A stretch of DNA of 64,000 nucleotides from Anisus vortex (lineage: Eukaryota > Mollusca > Gastropoda > Planorbidae): positions 24,277,990 through 24,341,989 of the forward strand of contig OX421499.1 of the NCBI GenBank assembly GCA_949126835.1. The letters run 5' to 3'. Position numbers and translations under genes: made by a program. Numbering within the stretch: position 1 is the first letter of the stretch; the number at the start of each line of letters is the position of its first letter. Shown here piece after piece: positions 11,311-49,766 of this stretch. Below the pieces are notes generated by a model. It was not told the origin of the DNA. It made no database searches and worked only from the letters and a program-made list of their open reading frames with translations.

Positions 11311-12845
11311 TTCTCGTCTCTTTTTTTTTAAACTCGAAAATCTAACCGTCTCACTCCACCTCCGGTTTAGGGCAATAGACCATGAAAAACATATTCTGTT
11401 ATCTATCTAGAACTTTCATAGATAGCCCCACCACCCGCATAGCGCCATAGACATGCGCTCTATTTTCCTCTGGTGAACGTGTTGGTGTGAATGGCGTGAA
11501 AAGTTTGAGCTCAACTTTATAAAGAAACAAATAACACGCTGTATCTCATTAGTCGCTGTTTTGTGTTTACAGCTTTCGATAGATTGAATTGTTTGTTTCC
11601 ATCCAATAGTCTTAGCTAGGCCTGCAGGAAAGAGGTTGAAAGAGGCAGTAAGGGGAGAGAAATATAAAGGGAGATAAGGAGCAAAATTGACAGTGGGGTA
11701 GTGGAAATTAATGAGAGTGGACATTTGGGTAGAGAAAGATAGGTTCCTTTAGCAATATTGGGTCAATTACTAACATCCATAAAAGTTTATCAATACTGAA
11801 TATGTTTTTTTAAATATCTTTATACATAATAATACCACCATTATATGTAGAGCTGGCAAAGGGTTATGGCAAAATTGTTCTGCCAAATGCAAAAAAAAGG
11901 GACTTGGCCCTGGCACCCAACACATGCAAATCACCCTACCAGCAGCACAGTTGATGACGGACGGATGCAAAACATATGCATAGTAATGGGTCACCCTAAC
12001 CTCTGAAACCTCGTCCCGTCCCGCCCCCCCCCCCCCCTACCTCTTTGTTTTTCCAAAACTAAGGTTGTTGTTTTTTTAACTCTAATCCGGTTTAAAGATA
12101 GTTCAAAACAAACATGATTTAAAATTTAAATTATGTTGCCAACTCTACGCTTGCCCATGTAGAGGTTATAATTTTCGTAACGCACTTCGATCAATAACTG
12201 CAACTTTTCTTTTTTTTATAAACCTTGCCATTATACATTGTAAATTACATACAATACTAATAATAGGTCAGTAAAAAAGATCTACGCATTCTCTTTTCCT
12301 TCAACCGCTCGAGTAAAATCAAAAGATCGTTAATAAGTTAGTGGGTTCAAGTGCTCGAGAGCATTAGCTGATTTAACCTAGAGAACTTAGAAACAAGTCG
12401 AATTGATACTTTATTTATAGATATATTCTGTAGAAATGCCTAATTATTTTTACTCCAATGAGATCTAGATGTATACTTTAATATAAACAGAATAGCGAAA
12501 AGTGGAAAAAGGTGTGCGCATCATTTCTTTGTAGCAAAGAGTCAAAGAGGTAAATAGATTCTATTAATGATTTCATAAATTGTGGATTAGTACAATATAA
12601 TAAAGCTAATATCACATTATATTGGCCCAATATTGGCTAAAAGCTCGGCCGAGATTTAATTTTTTTGATAATATTGGGTCATCATTTGGCTAACATATAT
12701 GTGTTACAGTTGCACATTGAACAAAAGGCGCGTTAAACGAACTTCAGTGCTTCATTTGGAGAATTCAAATTGTTTATTCCATAAAACTGTAATAAACATA
12801 TTCTTAAGTATTATATAAAATGAAAAGTTAGAAAGGCAAACGTTT
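11311..12845. other. Intergenic region, nothing definite
   Basis: AT-rich with a poly-C tract at about 12023..12037 and no conserved frame. The - strand open frames here (up to 102 codons) have no recognisable domains. Confidence 0.5.
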
Positions 12846-12849
12846 TTCA

Positions 12850-13025
12850 GTTTTCGTGGCCACGGCCTACAAGAGAATTTCAAGTCCAATACAATACTCA
12901 TCCGCCTTTACTATTGCTCGATTACATATCAGAGCCCTATACAGACTCATTAACACCTTCCTGGACTCGAACTCCAGATCTACAGAATGACAAAACGATT
13001 TTCTGCTGCGAAGCCACCGTGTACG
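12850..13025 (-). mobile_element. Diverged SINE, reverse orientation
   Basis: Read on the - strand it has a B-box-like GGAGTTCGAGTCC near its head and, toward its 3' part, a GCCGTGGCCACGAAAAC-type block as in the SINE body. More diverged than the other copies. Confidence 0.5.
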
Positions 13026-13029
13026 TAAA

Positions 13030-14320
13030 ATTGTGTCTATTTGTTTAAAGTATTAATTTGTGTACATTTCTAAATAAATAACCAATTCTCAAAATATTTC
13101 TTTGATACCCTTGGAATACATTTCCTGCTACAGTAGTAACTGACATATAGATTTAAATGTGTGAATAGCCAGCACTTATGGAGGACATTTACTTGACTTG
13201 ATTGATATAGAAAACTAAAAGACTTTATGTGCATGCTACAAATGTACTAATAGCGGTGTATTTTATGCTGGATAAATCAGAGCTCTATATGTTTATGTTT
13301 AAAATGTATGTTGTATAATTTAAAAAAATTAGTTGATTAGAATTTGGACTAGACTTATATGTCGTATAAAATATAACACATGAGCATCCAGGCATGGAAT
13401 GGGTTGACTGAATCAGGGCCATATCAACATCATTTAAAATATATCTTAATGGAAATGCAATACTAGAGACTAGAGACTGAAACCGCGGATAAGCGTAGGA
13501 CGTAATAATAAAAATCAAAATAAAACAAAGTTGTGCTGTAGAGTAATTAGGCTGACTTTTTATAAGCTAACACGTAGTCGCGCTCAGACATGTCTGTTAC
13601 GCGTTTACTTACAATAGCTACTGATACACATTTTTTATAACCTACAATGTACAGAAAGCTATAATAATTTAAAAAAAATAATTATTGATGTTTTACTTAA
13701 AATATTTAGAACAGAAATGTAAATAAAATATTGTAATCGGGTTTAAGAAAAGCATTTTAATTTAACAAAAAGCTTGGTGAATCGAAACCATGTCGCCCGC
13801 ATGGCAGTAGGATACCTCTATCACTCAGCTAGGCAGGACACATTCAGGAAGCGAGATCGCAAAAGTAAAATATGAGACAATAAGGTGAAATGTCTTTAAA
13901 CTAACCAATGGAAATATGAATCCACACACACAGCCTACTTTATATATATATCAAATTGTTCTTTTGCAAAAGCAATTATAAGATTTGCAAAATAGATCGG
14001 TTTCTGTCAAAGACAACACAGGCCCACACACAAAATAAAATAAAAAAACAACATCCTGGATAAACATTGAAACCTCCCAATTAAAATCTGACATGTAAAA
14101 ATAAAGACCAAGTGTAAATACAGGTAAGTCAACATAAGAATGTACAACTGTCTTTTTTTGTTGTTTGTTCTTTTTTTTAATATTCTTTTGTGTGTGTGTG
14201 TATAATAATGTTTGTTTCAGAAAGATAGGAACCTGTTATAAACACGCATCCTGAATTGAAATAGGCCTTCTCGGTGTGACATATGTCTATGATCAAGTAT
14301 CCTGTTATTAAATCCCGGAC
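13030..14320. other. Intergenic region upstream of gene 2
   Basis: AT-rich, no supported gene. It leads into the gene 2 promoter segment. Confidence 0.5.
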
Positions 14321-14334
14321 CTATATATATATAC

Positions 14335-14444
14335 TATATAAAGGTAAAAACTACTGCTTCAGGTAATTGTGCATTCGTTATCTCGATTCTATATCGTTAG
14401 CTACAGATTCTTGCAACATTTATTAATACTTTTTATCTTCAACA
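14335..14444 (+). promoter_or_regulatory. Gene 2 core promoter and noncoding leader exon
   Basis: A TATA-like box (TATATAA at 14335..14341, followed by AGGTAAAAAC) precedes a leader ending TTATCTTCAACA with donor GTGAGT at 14445. The same arrangement is at 51761..51852 upstream of gene 3 (GGTAAAAAC beside a TATATATA box; leader ending TTTATTTTCAACA with donor GTGAGT), and a related leader sits at 57320..57359. The next exon's acceptor is TACAG at 15291..15295, 12 nt before the ATG. The transcription start is inferred, about 30 bp after the TATA. Confidence 0.55.
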
Positions 14445-15295
14445 GTGAGTGCTAATTGTTTTCTAAGTTTCTTTAATGTGACCGTTACTTTCATATTTAT
14501 ATTGAATTTATTAATCTCAGGGCAGGCAAACACATAAAGTAAGAATAGACTTTCACGCTTGCACTCCTTAGACTCACAAATAATGATCCGAATAAAGTTT
14601 CGACTCAAAATGTTTAGTTACCAACTGCTCAACTCAGACACATGATATATGAGATTAAAATTAACTGCCCAAAGCATAGTCCGAACACGTCCTATCGTTC
14701 TCTAAGTCTAAGGTCATCTAACGTTTCTTCAATATTTTAACAACGTCAATTCCAATTAAAGCGTCACTTCATACGCGCCATAGTAACTCGTTTAGTTAAT
14801 TACTTTAGGTTGTGTTAGAGATTATAACTCATGCATTATTAATTTTGTCTTAATACAACAAGAATATTATATTTTGAACCCTAACAATTCATATATAGAT
14901 CAGCTTTTCCCAAGTCTTTTGTTATTCACTTCATTATTCACTTAATTTTTAGACTTCTACTTGTTTATCCATTCTCATTTTTACCGAATCTACTAGCCTA
15001 TGTATGTACATCTCAACTCAATTCCTATATTATATTACACTACACCATTTATTCGTAACAATACTGAAAAGACAAAACCAGTGACCTTAATACTCGAGGG
15101 ATATAGCTAAGACAGTTTAATCAATACCTAATGCCCAACTAGGTCATAAATAAATCTGGTATAGAGTTCTATTGCAGGTGCCTGTGATTTACTACTTAGT
15201 CTTATGTAATCTATGTGAATTATGAATAGTTCATTTATTCAATGCAAGTTATGACCATCTTTAATTTTTTTTGTATCTTTCATCAATGAATACAG

Positions 15296-40710
<25,415 letters not shown>

Positions 40711-40957
40711 TACAAGATAAAAAGTTTGGATACAATGCTTTTGTACATAGGAATTGTGTCTATGCTGATTTTAAACCACTTATCGGGTATTTCGAAATTT
40801 CTAATGTTACAATTTGTATGTTACATTTATTTTGTGTCACTTGCATATACAATTACTGTAATTGAGATAAATCTAATTGTTCAAAAATATTATTTAATCG
40901 TTCTACTGTTATGTTTGCTAGTATATTCACAACTATTGTAACTTTACTAAAGGTGTA

Positions 40958-40963
40958 AATAAA
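40958..40963 (+). other. Polyadenylation signal AATAAA of gene 2
   Basis: AATAAA about 250 bp after the TAA stop of gene 2, the best hexamer in the 3' flank. Confidence 0.5.
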
Positions 40964-40969
40964 AATACA

Positions 40970-42120
40970 ACATTTAGCATTTAACTACATTTGTTGTTTT
41001 TTTAAATTTTTAGCCTTTGACTTCTTAAGCTAAAATGATAGAAGGGTAGGCTACAGATAGAATTAGTAGTAGTAAATTACTTATTCAATTTTTATTTTGT
41101 AGTATAACATCTTAATATAGTCAAATACTAAAAAAATACAATAAAAAATAGATTAAAAAACAAGAATGTGCAAGAACTAACACAGGCATATGTGAAGTCT
41201 CTTTCTTCTTGAGTTCATAACGGGCATGGATTGGCTTGCTGGAACAAACAACGAATCCAAAAACAACTTAACAAAAACTAAACACTTAGATCGAAATGCA
41301 AAACTAGATAGACTCAAACTACGGATATGCATAGCACGCATGTTTATTGTATGAGAGAGCGTCTTTAAGTTATCGGTTTAGTAAAGATACATTTAAATGA
41401 TACATGATGTTCTAATGTTTGGAATTGGAATGCTTGTGGCTGTTCTCTGGACTTATTTCGGGACATATATTTTATACTTAGAAATTTAAATACATAGCAA
41501 CAAAAACAACTAACAGAAGAAAATAAATGAGGATTGCTTTAGTAAGAGTGAGAAGTTTTGATAAATGTGTACATGAACAAATTTACTAACAATGAACGAA
41601 ATTTCATAAAATTCTGGTAGCGTCTATTAAAGTACACATTGGAAAGACAAGCTAAACGCTTTATCTTTATTTACCAATCATTAATATGAAGAAATCCATC
41701 CCCTCCTCCCACTGATATAAAAAAGGAATGTAAAAATACAGGATGAATTAGATTTGTATTAAATACCAAGACTTTTACTGCCATGTCTTTTTTTTTGTGT
41801 GTATTCAAAACGCCACAAGCTAAAAATTTTAATATACATGCAGAATTTCCAAATCTGAATATGCACTTTGAACTTCAGAATCTGTATGGACCAAAGGAAT
41901 TTCATAATCTGTAAGAACCATTAGATATGCACAAAACATTGAACAATTTACAGACTAAACACAAAAATTACTACACTATACATTTGGCACTTAATTTAAG
42001 GCACGCCTCGGTGCCATTTACTCTAGATACGCCGACTTGGGAAAAGCTTCATTTCTTTCTTATTACTTCAGCTTTAGCCTAGAAAAGAAGATGGACAGTC
42101 TTTAATTCAAGTCGTACAAA
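40970..42120. other. Intergenic region downstream of gene 2
   Basis: AT-rich; no gene, RNA or repeat that I can support. Confidence 0.5.
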
Positions 42121-42121
42121 G

Positions 42122-44097
42122 AACTAGACCAGGGGTCGGCAACCTTTTGATAGCGGCGAGCCAAAGTAGAGTTTCTAACTCACTCGGCGTGCCAACAGCC
42201 AAATAGTCAACCGCTGCTATACTTATTATTTTTAACAATAATAATTATTAAATGTATGTGAAAAAAGGCGCTTTACTAAGAAACCGTACAAAAGTCAACA
42301 CAGATTAGTCACATATTGCGATAATAACAACAATTACGTAATATAATGCTCGTATATACACTGAAGCTGTTGTTGTTTTTTTAAAGTTAAAACAAATAAA
42401 TTTGATCTCGAATTATTTTGTGTGCTTATTTAAAGAAGATAAAAAACATTTGAATGCAATTTGTCTGTATCAATTAATGTGAGCCTTGCTTAATGCTTCA
42501 AGAGTTAGGCGACTTTCTTATGGGATTAAAACAGTTTTATTGTATGAGAAAATCTTTTATGAGAAAATCTGTTTACAAGTGTAAGTTGAGCCAATTTATG
42601 AAAGTAAAACAAATGCAACGTTTTTCAAAGAAATGAACGGTCAAGTATAGCTGACGACCTTTCTAAGCAGCTTTTTTCCAGATTCGTTCGTAATTCGGCA
42701 AATTTTGATGTCCATAAATCGGGATGTTTGAAATTCAATTTGCTGCATTTCAAAAAGACTTCAACCAGAAAACTCCGCTTTGAGTGCTTCAATGTACTTC
42801 TTAAGCTCATATATGTGTAATGTATAAAGATCTGAATGAGATTTTAGGGGAAGTACTATAATGTTTTAGTAATATCACGGATAAATATGTCCAATGTCCA
42901 GTTTCAATCCAAATTCTTTCCAGTAAAAATGAGTAACCAAACAGTTCAATAATTGTATGATCTTGTCCTTGTAAACACAAGTTCAACATTTAAATGAGTC
43001 AAAATGAGTCAATGAGTCTGTCAAAAACATCAGTTTCATCAGGCATTCTTCATCATTCAATTCTGAAAAATATTGTTTCATCAAGAAACATCGTATACTG
43101 CTTCCAGACACGAAACGAATCTATTGAACACCCTTGACTAAGCCAGCGAAAACTGCTATGCAGATCTCTATATTTCAATTTCTTGTAGTAAAGATTTAAA
43201 TTGCCGGTAAATCAACGAAGAGTGGAAGCTATAAAGTTGACTTTTTTAACAACAGATTCCATTGCGGAGCGAAAGTCCAATAAAGAAACTTTCATGGTGT
43301 ATAATGCAATGGAAGCTTAACAGCAGCCTCCCAATGTGGTTTACAAGAAAATGGACAAATCTTTTCTGTTTTTGCGTATTTGTCATTTTCGGACGTTTTA
43401 TGGGCACTTATACCTTGATATCTACCGCCGCATAATATAATATTTTGAATAATTGTAAACATTTTCTATATAGGCTATATAGGCCTACAGATATGGTGAA
43501 ACTATATTAATTTGAGGGATATCCTCTTGTTAAGATACATTTTAAATATCAAATCGGAAATCTGAAATCGATCAAGGTTGTTGTTTATTTTTATTATTAG
43601 GGGGAGGGGAGGGGGGTTCATTTCGGTTTTTACACTATTTTTTTTTTACGTTAAATTGAAGGATGTACTTTATAATAACATTTTATTGAATCGCGAAAAA
43701 AAATTCAGCTTATGGTTTGCAGGTACTAACCACTAAACTTTTATTCGATATTTTTTTGGTTTGCGATATAATACAAACAAAACCAACCAAACGTAGAATA
43801 GTCGATAACAATAGACTAATAACATGATTCTTTTGATGTAGCATTCTTTAATGTAAGCACAGGAGACGCAAAGACTAATTTTTATCCGCTGAAACTGAAC
43901 GCTTTCGAACAGGCAAACGACCGAATAATTTATTTTGATTTATTTGAAAAAAGAGCTAATAAAAAAAAAAGTACATGGCACGCAGAAGCCATTAAAAACA
44001 CAATTTTTTTTTAAGGGGGGGGGGGTCCTCCGCGTGCCAATGAAAAGGGCTCCAGACTTGGCACGCGTGTCGTAGGTTGCCGACCCCTGAACTAGAC
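42122..44097 (-). mobile_element. hAT transposon with intact ends and 8-bp duplication, decayed transposase
   Basis: Element 42130..44089 (1960 bp) has ends CAGGGGTCGGCAACC and GGTTGCCGACCCCTG, flanked by perfect AACTAGAC copies (42122..42129 and 44090..44097). The - strand keeps shreds of a GTF2IRD2/EPM2AIP1-type hAT transposase: LNLCLQGQDHTI near 42970 and KKYIEALKAEF near 42790. Frames are broken by stops and shifts. Probably the once-autonomous relative of the short copies in the window. Confidence 0.85.
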
Positions 44098-44099
44098 AA

Positions 44100-45550
44100 C
44101 TATGCTTTACAGACCCTGTTAAATACAACACGTACAAAGAAACTTGCCAACTATGCTCAACAGAGATCTGATCACTCGGGCGTTTTGTAAAGTGCCACTA
44201 TATTTCAATTATAGACAAAAATTAGAGCTAGTTGACATCTATCAATAAGATGAATTTAGTTTTGTTGTCTTTTCTCCGTGCACTAGGCCTGGTCTAAAGT
44301 TTTGGTTTTTTCATTTTTATCCGCCCTTATTCTTTTGCTTTTTCAATTTTGTTTTTCTGATTAATTTTTGCATAAACCAAAAACCTGATTTGAAAGCTAT
44401 TTCCATAAGTCTGGCCTTGAGCAATTTTTAATATTCATTTAACCAAGCGTGAAATTAGCGTAAACAGGAACCTGGATTCTGTTTTTTTCCCCCTCCCATT
44501 ATTAGACATACTTCCTGCAATTCACTTAATAAGTATACTACAAAATAAATTGTCTGAATGGCGGAAGTTTGTCGCGAAACAAAAAAACCCAAATCATTTT
44601 GCAACTTCCGATAACCTTTTAATAGTTAACTGATGTGCTTTTCGCAACTGTATATTACATTACAAGGAAGTGATTTAGTTATAAAAAATTTCAAAAACAC
44701 TTTTGTTAATGATGCATTAATTCAACTAACCTTCACATTTTAAAGGTGTTTATCCTTGTTGTGTAATTAATTAAGGTACATGTAAATAACACGACCGAAG
44801 CAAACACACACACACACAAAGCGATTCACAACTGACAAGAGTAACTCTACTAGTTAGATAATTAAACCTTGCAACACTAGAGGACAGTAGGGCAAAGATT
44901 AAAGTAGTAATAATACAAAGGGCATTAAATTCAAATTTTACAAAGACGATCTGTCACAATGCTCAGATAAACAAAAGGACAAAAATAATTTCGATATCCC
45001 TTATGTGAGAACAAATGCATATAATTACATTTTCTACCCGAGTGGCATCTAGGCGTTGAATGGGTTACGTGTGTCATTATTAAATGTTCCTATTGTGTTG
45101 TGATGTATTTTATTGATAAAAACTTGATTCATTTTATTTTTAATGTTAAGCAATACGTTTACCATACTTTTTACGTTTCAGTAAACTCGATATTCCAAAA
45201 TATGACAATATCGAGATTCCTTATAAAATTAAAATATCGTTTAACTATTTGTAGAGTATGTGTTAACAAAATGTCAAAATCTCAATGTTAAATTTACCAG
45301 ATGTAAGCCTATTGCTGGTAAATGAAAGTTTAGGGACAACGTTTTCGGTGTACAAAAATTCCATAAACTAGTTGTAGGTTTGCGAAAATTTATAATACAA
45401 AATGTAGGTAGATAACAGACTAAATTTCGGCAGACGACGAGGTGTGACAGTAGATGTTTGTAAATCATGTGTATCGTATTGTGTCCTAGACCCAATGAAA
45501 CTAGATGAAAATATAACAAATATACAAAGTATATGTAATTATGTAAGGCA
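44100..45550. other. Intergenic region, nothing definite
   Basis: AT-rich; short open frames (up to about 80 codons) have no domain signature. Confidence 0.5.
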
Positions 45551-45555
45551 TTTCA

Positions 45556-45855
45556 TCATCATCAGACCAGTGACCCTTTCGTCGTGGGGGTGCTACGTCG
45601 GTGCTCGAAACCAGATTTCTCCATTCGTCCCGGTCAGAAGCCTATTGCAGAAGCATATCAAGAGCTGTAGTTCGGTCCACTCTTTCAGGTTGTCCAACCA
45701 CTTCTTTTTCTGGCGACCTTTTGCTGCGTGCTCCTTCCACTGTACCTTGTAGGATGGTTTTTGGCCAAAGATTCATGCCTTACAGTATCATCAAACCATC
45801 TCAGCTTTCGTCGTTTTACAGTTGAAAGGAGTGCCTCCTGTTTCCCGGCAGATTA
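45556..45855 (-). mobile_element. LINE ORF2 C-terminal relic (RTE-like), - strand
   Basis: On the - strand, after a frameshift, it reads KRRKLRWFDDTVRHESLAK then ILQGTVEGARSKGRQKKKW followed by LDNLKEWTEL, the common tail of RTE-type LINE proteins. It abuts the hAT C-terminal fragment at about 45860. Confidence 0.6.
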
Positions 45856-45859
45856 TGAA

Positions 45860-48443
45860 CATGGAGCAAGACAAATTCATTTGTTTTTCGTTCTCAAAAT
45901 TAATATTCTCAAGTGTTTCTCTTTCGATGCTAAGGAGTGCAAGATCACTCTGACCAGGGGTCGGCAACCTTTTGCTTATTGTGTGCCAAACTAGGATTTC
46001 TAAACCGTTCAGCGTGCCAACAGCCTAAAAGTCAACCTGCTTTAATATACTTTTTTTTTTTATAAGACAATTTAACTTCATAGCAAAACCAAGGCCAAGA
46101 GCAAAGGAAAGTTATGGAAAAAAAAACGTTTTATATTTAATAATAATAATTAACGCTTTTGTGATTATTAACCTTTTTATTTGCATGTATACCAAAAAAA
46201 TAATATTCCAAACTTTCACATTTTGGTAATGATTTTGTTAACATTATCATTTGGTTGTCCAGAAAAGGATCTAGCAACTGATAATATTTATGATTTTTTA
46301 TTCTCAGTTTAACGGAGATTGTCTTTAATTTGCTCAATGCTACATTAATAAACCAATTAACTATAGTAGAGCAGAATTCATACGTAGTAATCATACAAAC
46401 TGGGTAGTTAATGTAATATTTAAAAAATGTGCATCAAATGTTTTAGTCATATAGATCTAATATTTATATAATTTTCAACTACATTTTACAATTTGGTCAT
46501 TATAACGTTATAAGTTGTAGGCCATTTAGTCTATTATAAAAGAAAAACAAGAAACACAATAAGAAATAATAACATAAATAAAACGGGCTCATTATCTCCC
46601 TTTAATTAAAATAAAGTTTCTAATTTTGATTCAATATTGATGCCAAACAAGTTATGTTTTGTAATATAGCAAATATTACTGACTAATTATTATTTCTTTT
46701 TATAAATCCAGCATTATGGTATTCATTAGAATATTTTATTATTAGAGGTATACAATTGATTTACGTTAAACAGTTGTACATAAACATTTCCTGCATTAAT
46801 TGTTTGTCCATTTAACCCACTTGATTTAACCCGTCCTTATAAATGCGTTCAACTAACTGAAATGTGTCACTCTGTCATTCAGAAACATCGTCTTCAACAG
46901 TCAGTTTTCCTCATTAAGAACTGAAAAATGTTTTTTCATCAATAAAAAACATCTTTTTTTATCATTAAAAAAACTAAAACACCTCTTTGAAGTCTCTCGT
47001 GTGCCTTTGAAAATTTGGCACGAGTGCCTTAGGTTGTCGACCCCTGACTGAGTCGACCTTGTCCCATTGAATTCAATAAGACAATATAAGTTTGCTAAAG
47101 GACCGTTCACAGCTTACAAATGAAACAGCAATCGTTAGAAGTATTTGCAGTGAAATGCGCACATTCCGAAATACGTCATCTCCACATGAAACAACAAAAC
47201 CAAGAAGATCCAAAGTTTCCGGTAGAACTTCAGTCCGGGCACTGAGCAGCATTTTGTAGTCTCCGATTTCTGTGCACAATTCTTTACCATTGACGTCAGT
47301 GTCGTAGAAATTTTGCAATTTTGACGAAGTGTATCGACATTTGTCTCAACGAAAAGAGTTTTGACATCTAGTAAAAATAAATTTGATTTTTAGCTTTTTT
47401 AGACGTACAAACCGTATTGATATCTCCTGAGTCTATCAATTACGCTGTTCATAACACGTGCAATTTCTTCTTCTGCAGAAAGTCCTGCATCTCTTGCTAA
47501 TTCTCCAGGCATCCTTCTTTTGTCGTCTAATCCTTCTGTCAACCTTGATTCCCCAAGTTGTGCAACTTGTTTTTTTCCATTGTCTACCGCAACCTGGCTC
47601 AAATTATCACGAATGTTGACAAGTTCTTGCTCTAGCGATTCAAGATCAGATGCTTGCTGCTTCCTTGAAATTCATAGGATCCTGCAACCATTTCTGGACA
47701 CGATCAATTTTCCCAAGTATGATGTTCCAGAAATGTAACAAAACGAGGAAGTTAAAGTTTAATATACCTGCCAGCAAAGTTTCTGTTCCACTTCTGGTGT
47801 TAGGCGTCATAGTTGCATCTTCTGATAATGTATCCAACAGCTCTACTAGTTTATCTAGTCCTTCAAAAATAGCTTTAACAGCTTCTGATCGTGCACTCCA
47901 TCGTGTTTCAGACTCCCTCTTCACTGTGAATGGCACAATTCTTTTTAATTCTCCCCAACGTGTTGTTGAACGAGAGAAAAACAAATATATACTTTAAACT
48001 GTTCCAAAAAATGTGATAACAACTGGATCCTGTTTAGCTGAGTGTACTCATGCTAAGTATATTCGACTCGAAATTATCCAACCTGTATAATTGTTAAAAC
48101 CAGATGCCACTTTCAGTATATGAAGAATAATATTTGAACTCGAAATCATCTGTGTTTAAAAAAAAACGCCATCAGCAATCCTACATTGTGGATGTGTCAT
48201 TTGTTGTATGAGTAGAATGGCGCCCCTTAATGCTCAATGGGGGCGCCAAAATCATGCTTGCCAACTGGTCTGTAATAAAGATATTTGTGGAGCTCCAAAA
48301 TTCAATCTTGCAAACGTATTTGGGATACATTAGTTTACATCAAAATAAAATTAAATAATTAGTTTTAATACTCATTTTGGCGCCCCTTAACGTGGCGCCC
48401 GGGGACATATGTCCCCCTGTGCCCCTCCCTAGCTACGCCACTG
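45860..48443 (-). pseudogene. hAT transposase (ZMYM1/TTF-type) pseudogene split by a nested hAT
   Basis: On the - strand, starting from a terminal repeat CAGTGGCGTAGCTAGGGAGG (48443 downward), pieces of a hAT transposase follow. 47984..47646 has SETRWSARSEAVKAIFEGL. 47602..47399 follows. 47318..47047 has NFYDTDVNGKELCTEIGDYK and the dimerisation signature SFVSCERSFSKL followed by MGQGRLSQ. At 47046 the frame is cut by the element 45955..47046 and resumes on the far side (45954 to about 45860) as SDLALLSIERETLENINFEN, the expected family C-terminus. Multiple frameshifts make it non-functional. Far left end replaced by LINE sequence. Confidence 0.75.
45955..47046. mobile_element. Non-autonomous hAT (1092 bp) inserted in another hAT
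   Basis: Ends CAGGGGTCGGCAACCTTTTG and GGTTGTCGACCCCTG match the 42130..44089 element, as do the following CGTGCCAACAGCC blocks. No transposase frame. The flanking 8-mers (ACTCTGAC and ACTGAGTC) match at only 5 of 8 positions, so the target duplication has decayed or been altered. Confidence 0.75.
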
Positions 48444-48444
48444 C

Positions 48445-49180
48445 TCACATTATACAATTAACGAAAAGAATTCTAGGCAAGGCGTTCATTTATTAATACA
48501 GACTAATTACATTTAAAAGTGTTTTATGCTCATCTTCTTTAATTAAACATAAATAAAAGTAAATCTGAAACAAATTTATACAAGGAGGCGCCACATATGA
48601 TGATGATGATATTATGTAATTTCCGTAATTATTAATGTTTCAAAGATAAACTCCTTAAATGGACAAACAATTAATGCATACATTGTTTATATACAACTGT
48701 TTAACGTACTTTATTTTAATCCTCTAATATTAAAATCCAGTAATGAATACCATAATGTTGCATTTATAAAAATAAATAATTATTATTCAGTAATATTTGC
48801 TATATCACAAAACATAACTTGTTTGGTATCGGTATTGAATCAAACGTCGAAACTGTTTTTAATTAAAGGAGATAATAAAATAATATATTGATGGCTTACA
48901 ATTTATAACTTAAAAATGATCAAACTGCAAAAAGTATTTGACAAATTTATAAAGATCATACGTCTAAAGAATGTATATGTATATTTTCAAACCTTACAAT
49001 AACTACCCAGTTTGTTTGATTACTACGTATCAATTCCTCTAAACGATAATTTGCAACATGTGTGTGCATGGCAAAAAAACATTAAAGGACATCTCAGATG
49101 AAAATTTAATTAACTATATATAATAGATGTTAGATCCCCATCTTGACTAACAAATGATGATGTTTAGACTATAGGCAAGT
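48445..49180. other. Intergenic AT-rich DNA
   Basis: No gene seen. Parts (about 48660-48850) resemble, in inverted orientation, the interior of the hAT copy at 46.6-46.8 kb (e.g. CATAACTTGTTTGGxAT against the reverse of ATxCCAAACAAGTTATG), suggesting another decayed hAT piece. Confidence 0.4.
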
Positions 49181-49185
49181 GAGAC

Positions 49186-49403
49186 CTAGGTGCGAATCCA
49201 AGAGGGAGGTTGAAAAAAAAGGGGCGGTGTGGGGGGGGGGGGGGTAAGCCATCATGACAATTTGGAAACATTTTTTTTCACAAGTACAATCATTTGCGAA
49301 AAATTAGGTAAATGATTGTCACGCGGAAATTCAGCCCCCCCCCACCCAAAAAAAAAAAATTTTTTTAAAATCCGCAAGAATCCTTCCTAGCTTTGCACCT
49401 AGC
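49186..49403. mobile_element. Possible small TIR element (MITE)
   Basis: The left side CTAGGTGCGAATCCAAGAGG and the reverse complement of the right side CTAGGTGCAAAGCTAGGAAG form imperfect inverted ends around poly-G/poly-C and A-runs. GAGAC occurs near both sides but an exact duplication is not clear. Confidence 0.4.
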
Positions 49404-49766
49404 GAGACCAGTAAAGACTATACTCGTGGGTTGTCTCTTAAAGGTGTCTCCACTCTGTGAACGAAATATACTGGACTTTTTCTATCGCTTTAGTTTTTTT
49501 TACTTTGCTTACTTGGTCTTACGGGCCTAGAATTTTTCATTGGTACTTGCAGCGTTTGCTGTGAATGCCCACACTGTGACATACTGTCAGTCTGTTGCAG
49601 CTTGGACATGTGACTGCAGGACAACTAGTGGTAGCTTGTAGTGCAGACTTTACATATGTTTTTTTTTATGCTCAGCATATTGTTTTCCCTATACTCTGTG
49701 CAAGATTTTTTTAGATTTCACCGAAAACAAATAAAAAAGAAGAGAGACGTTGAAGATAGTGCAAAA

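Noticed and set aside
47650..47997. 115-codon + strand frame
   Set aside because: Antisense to the hAT transposase fragments, which carry the recognisable motifs on the - strand.
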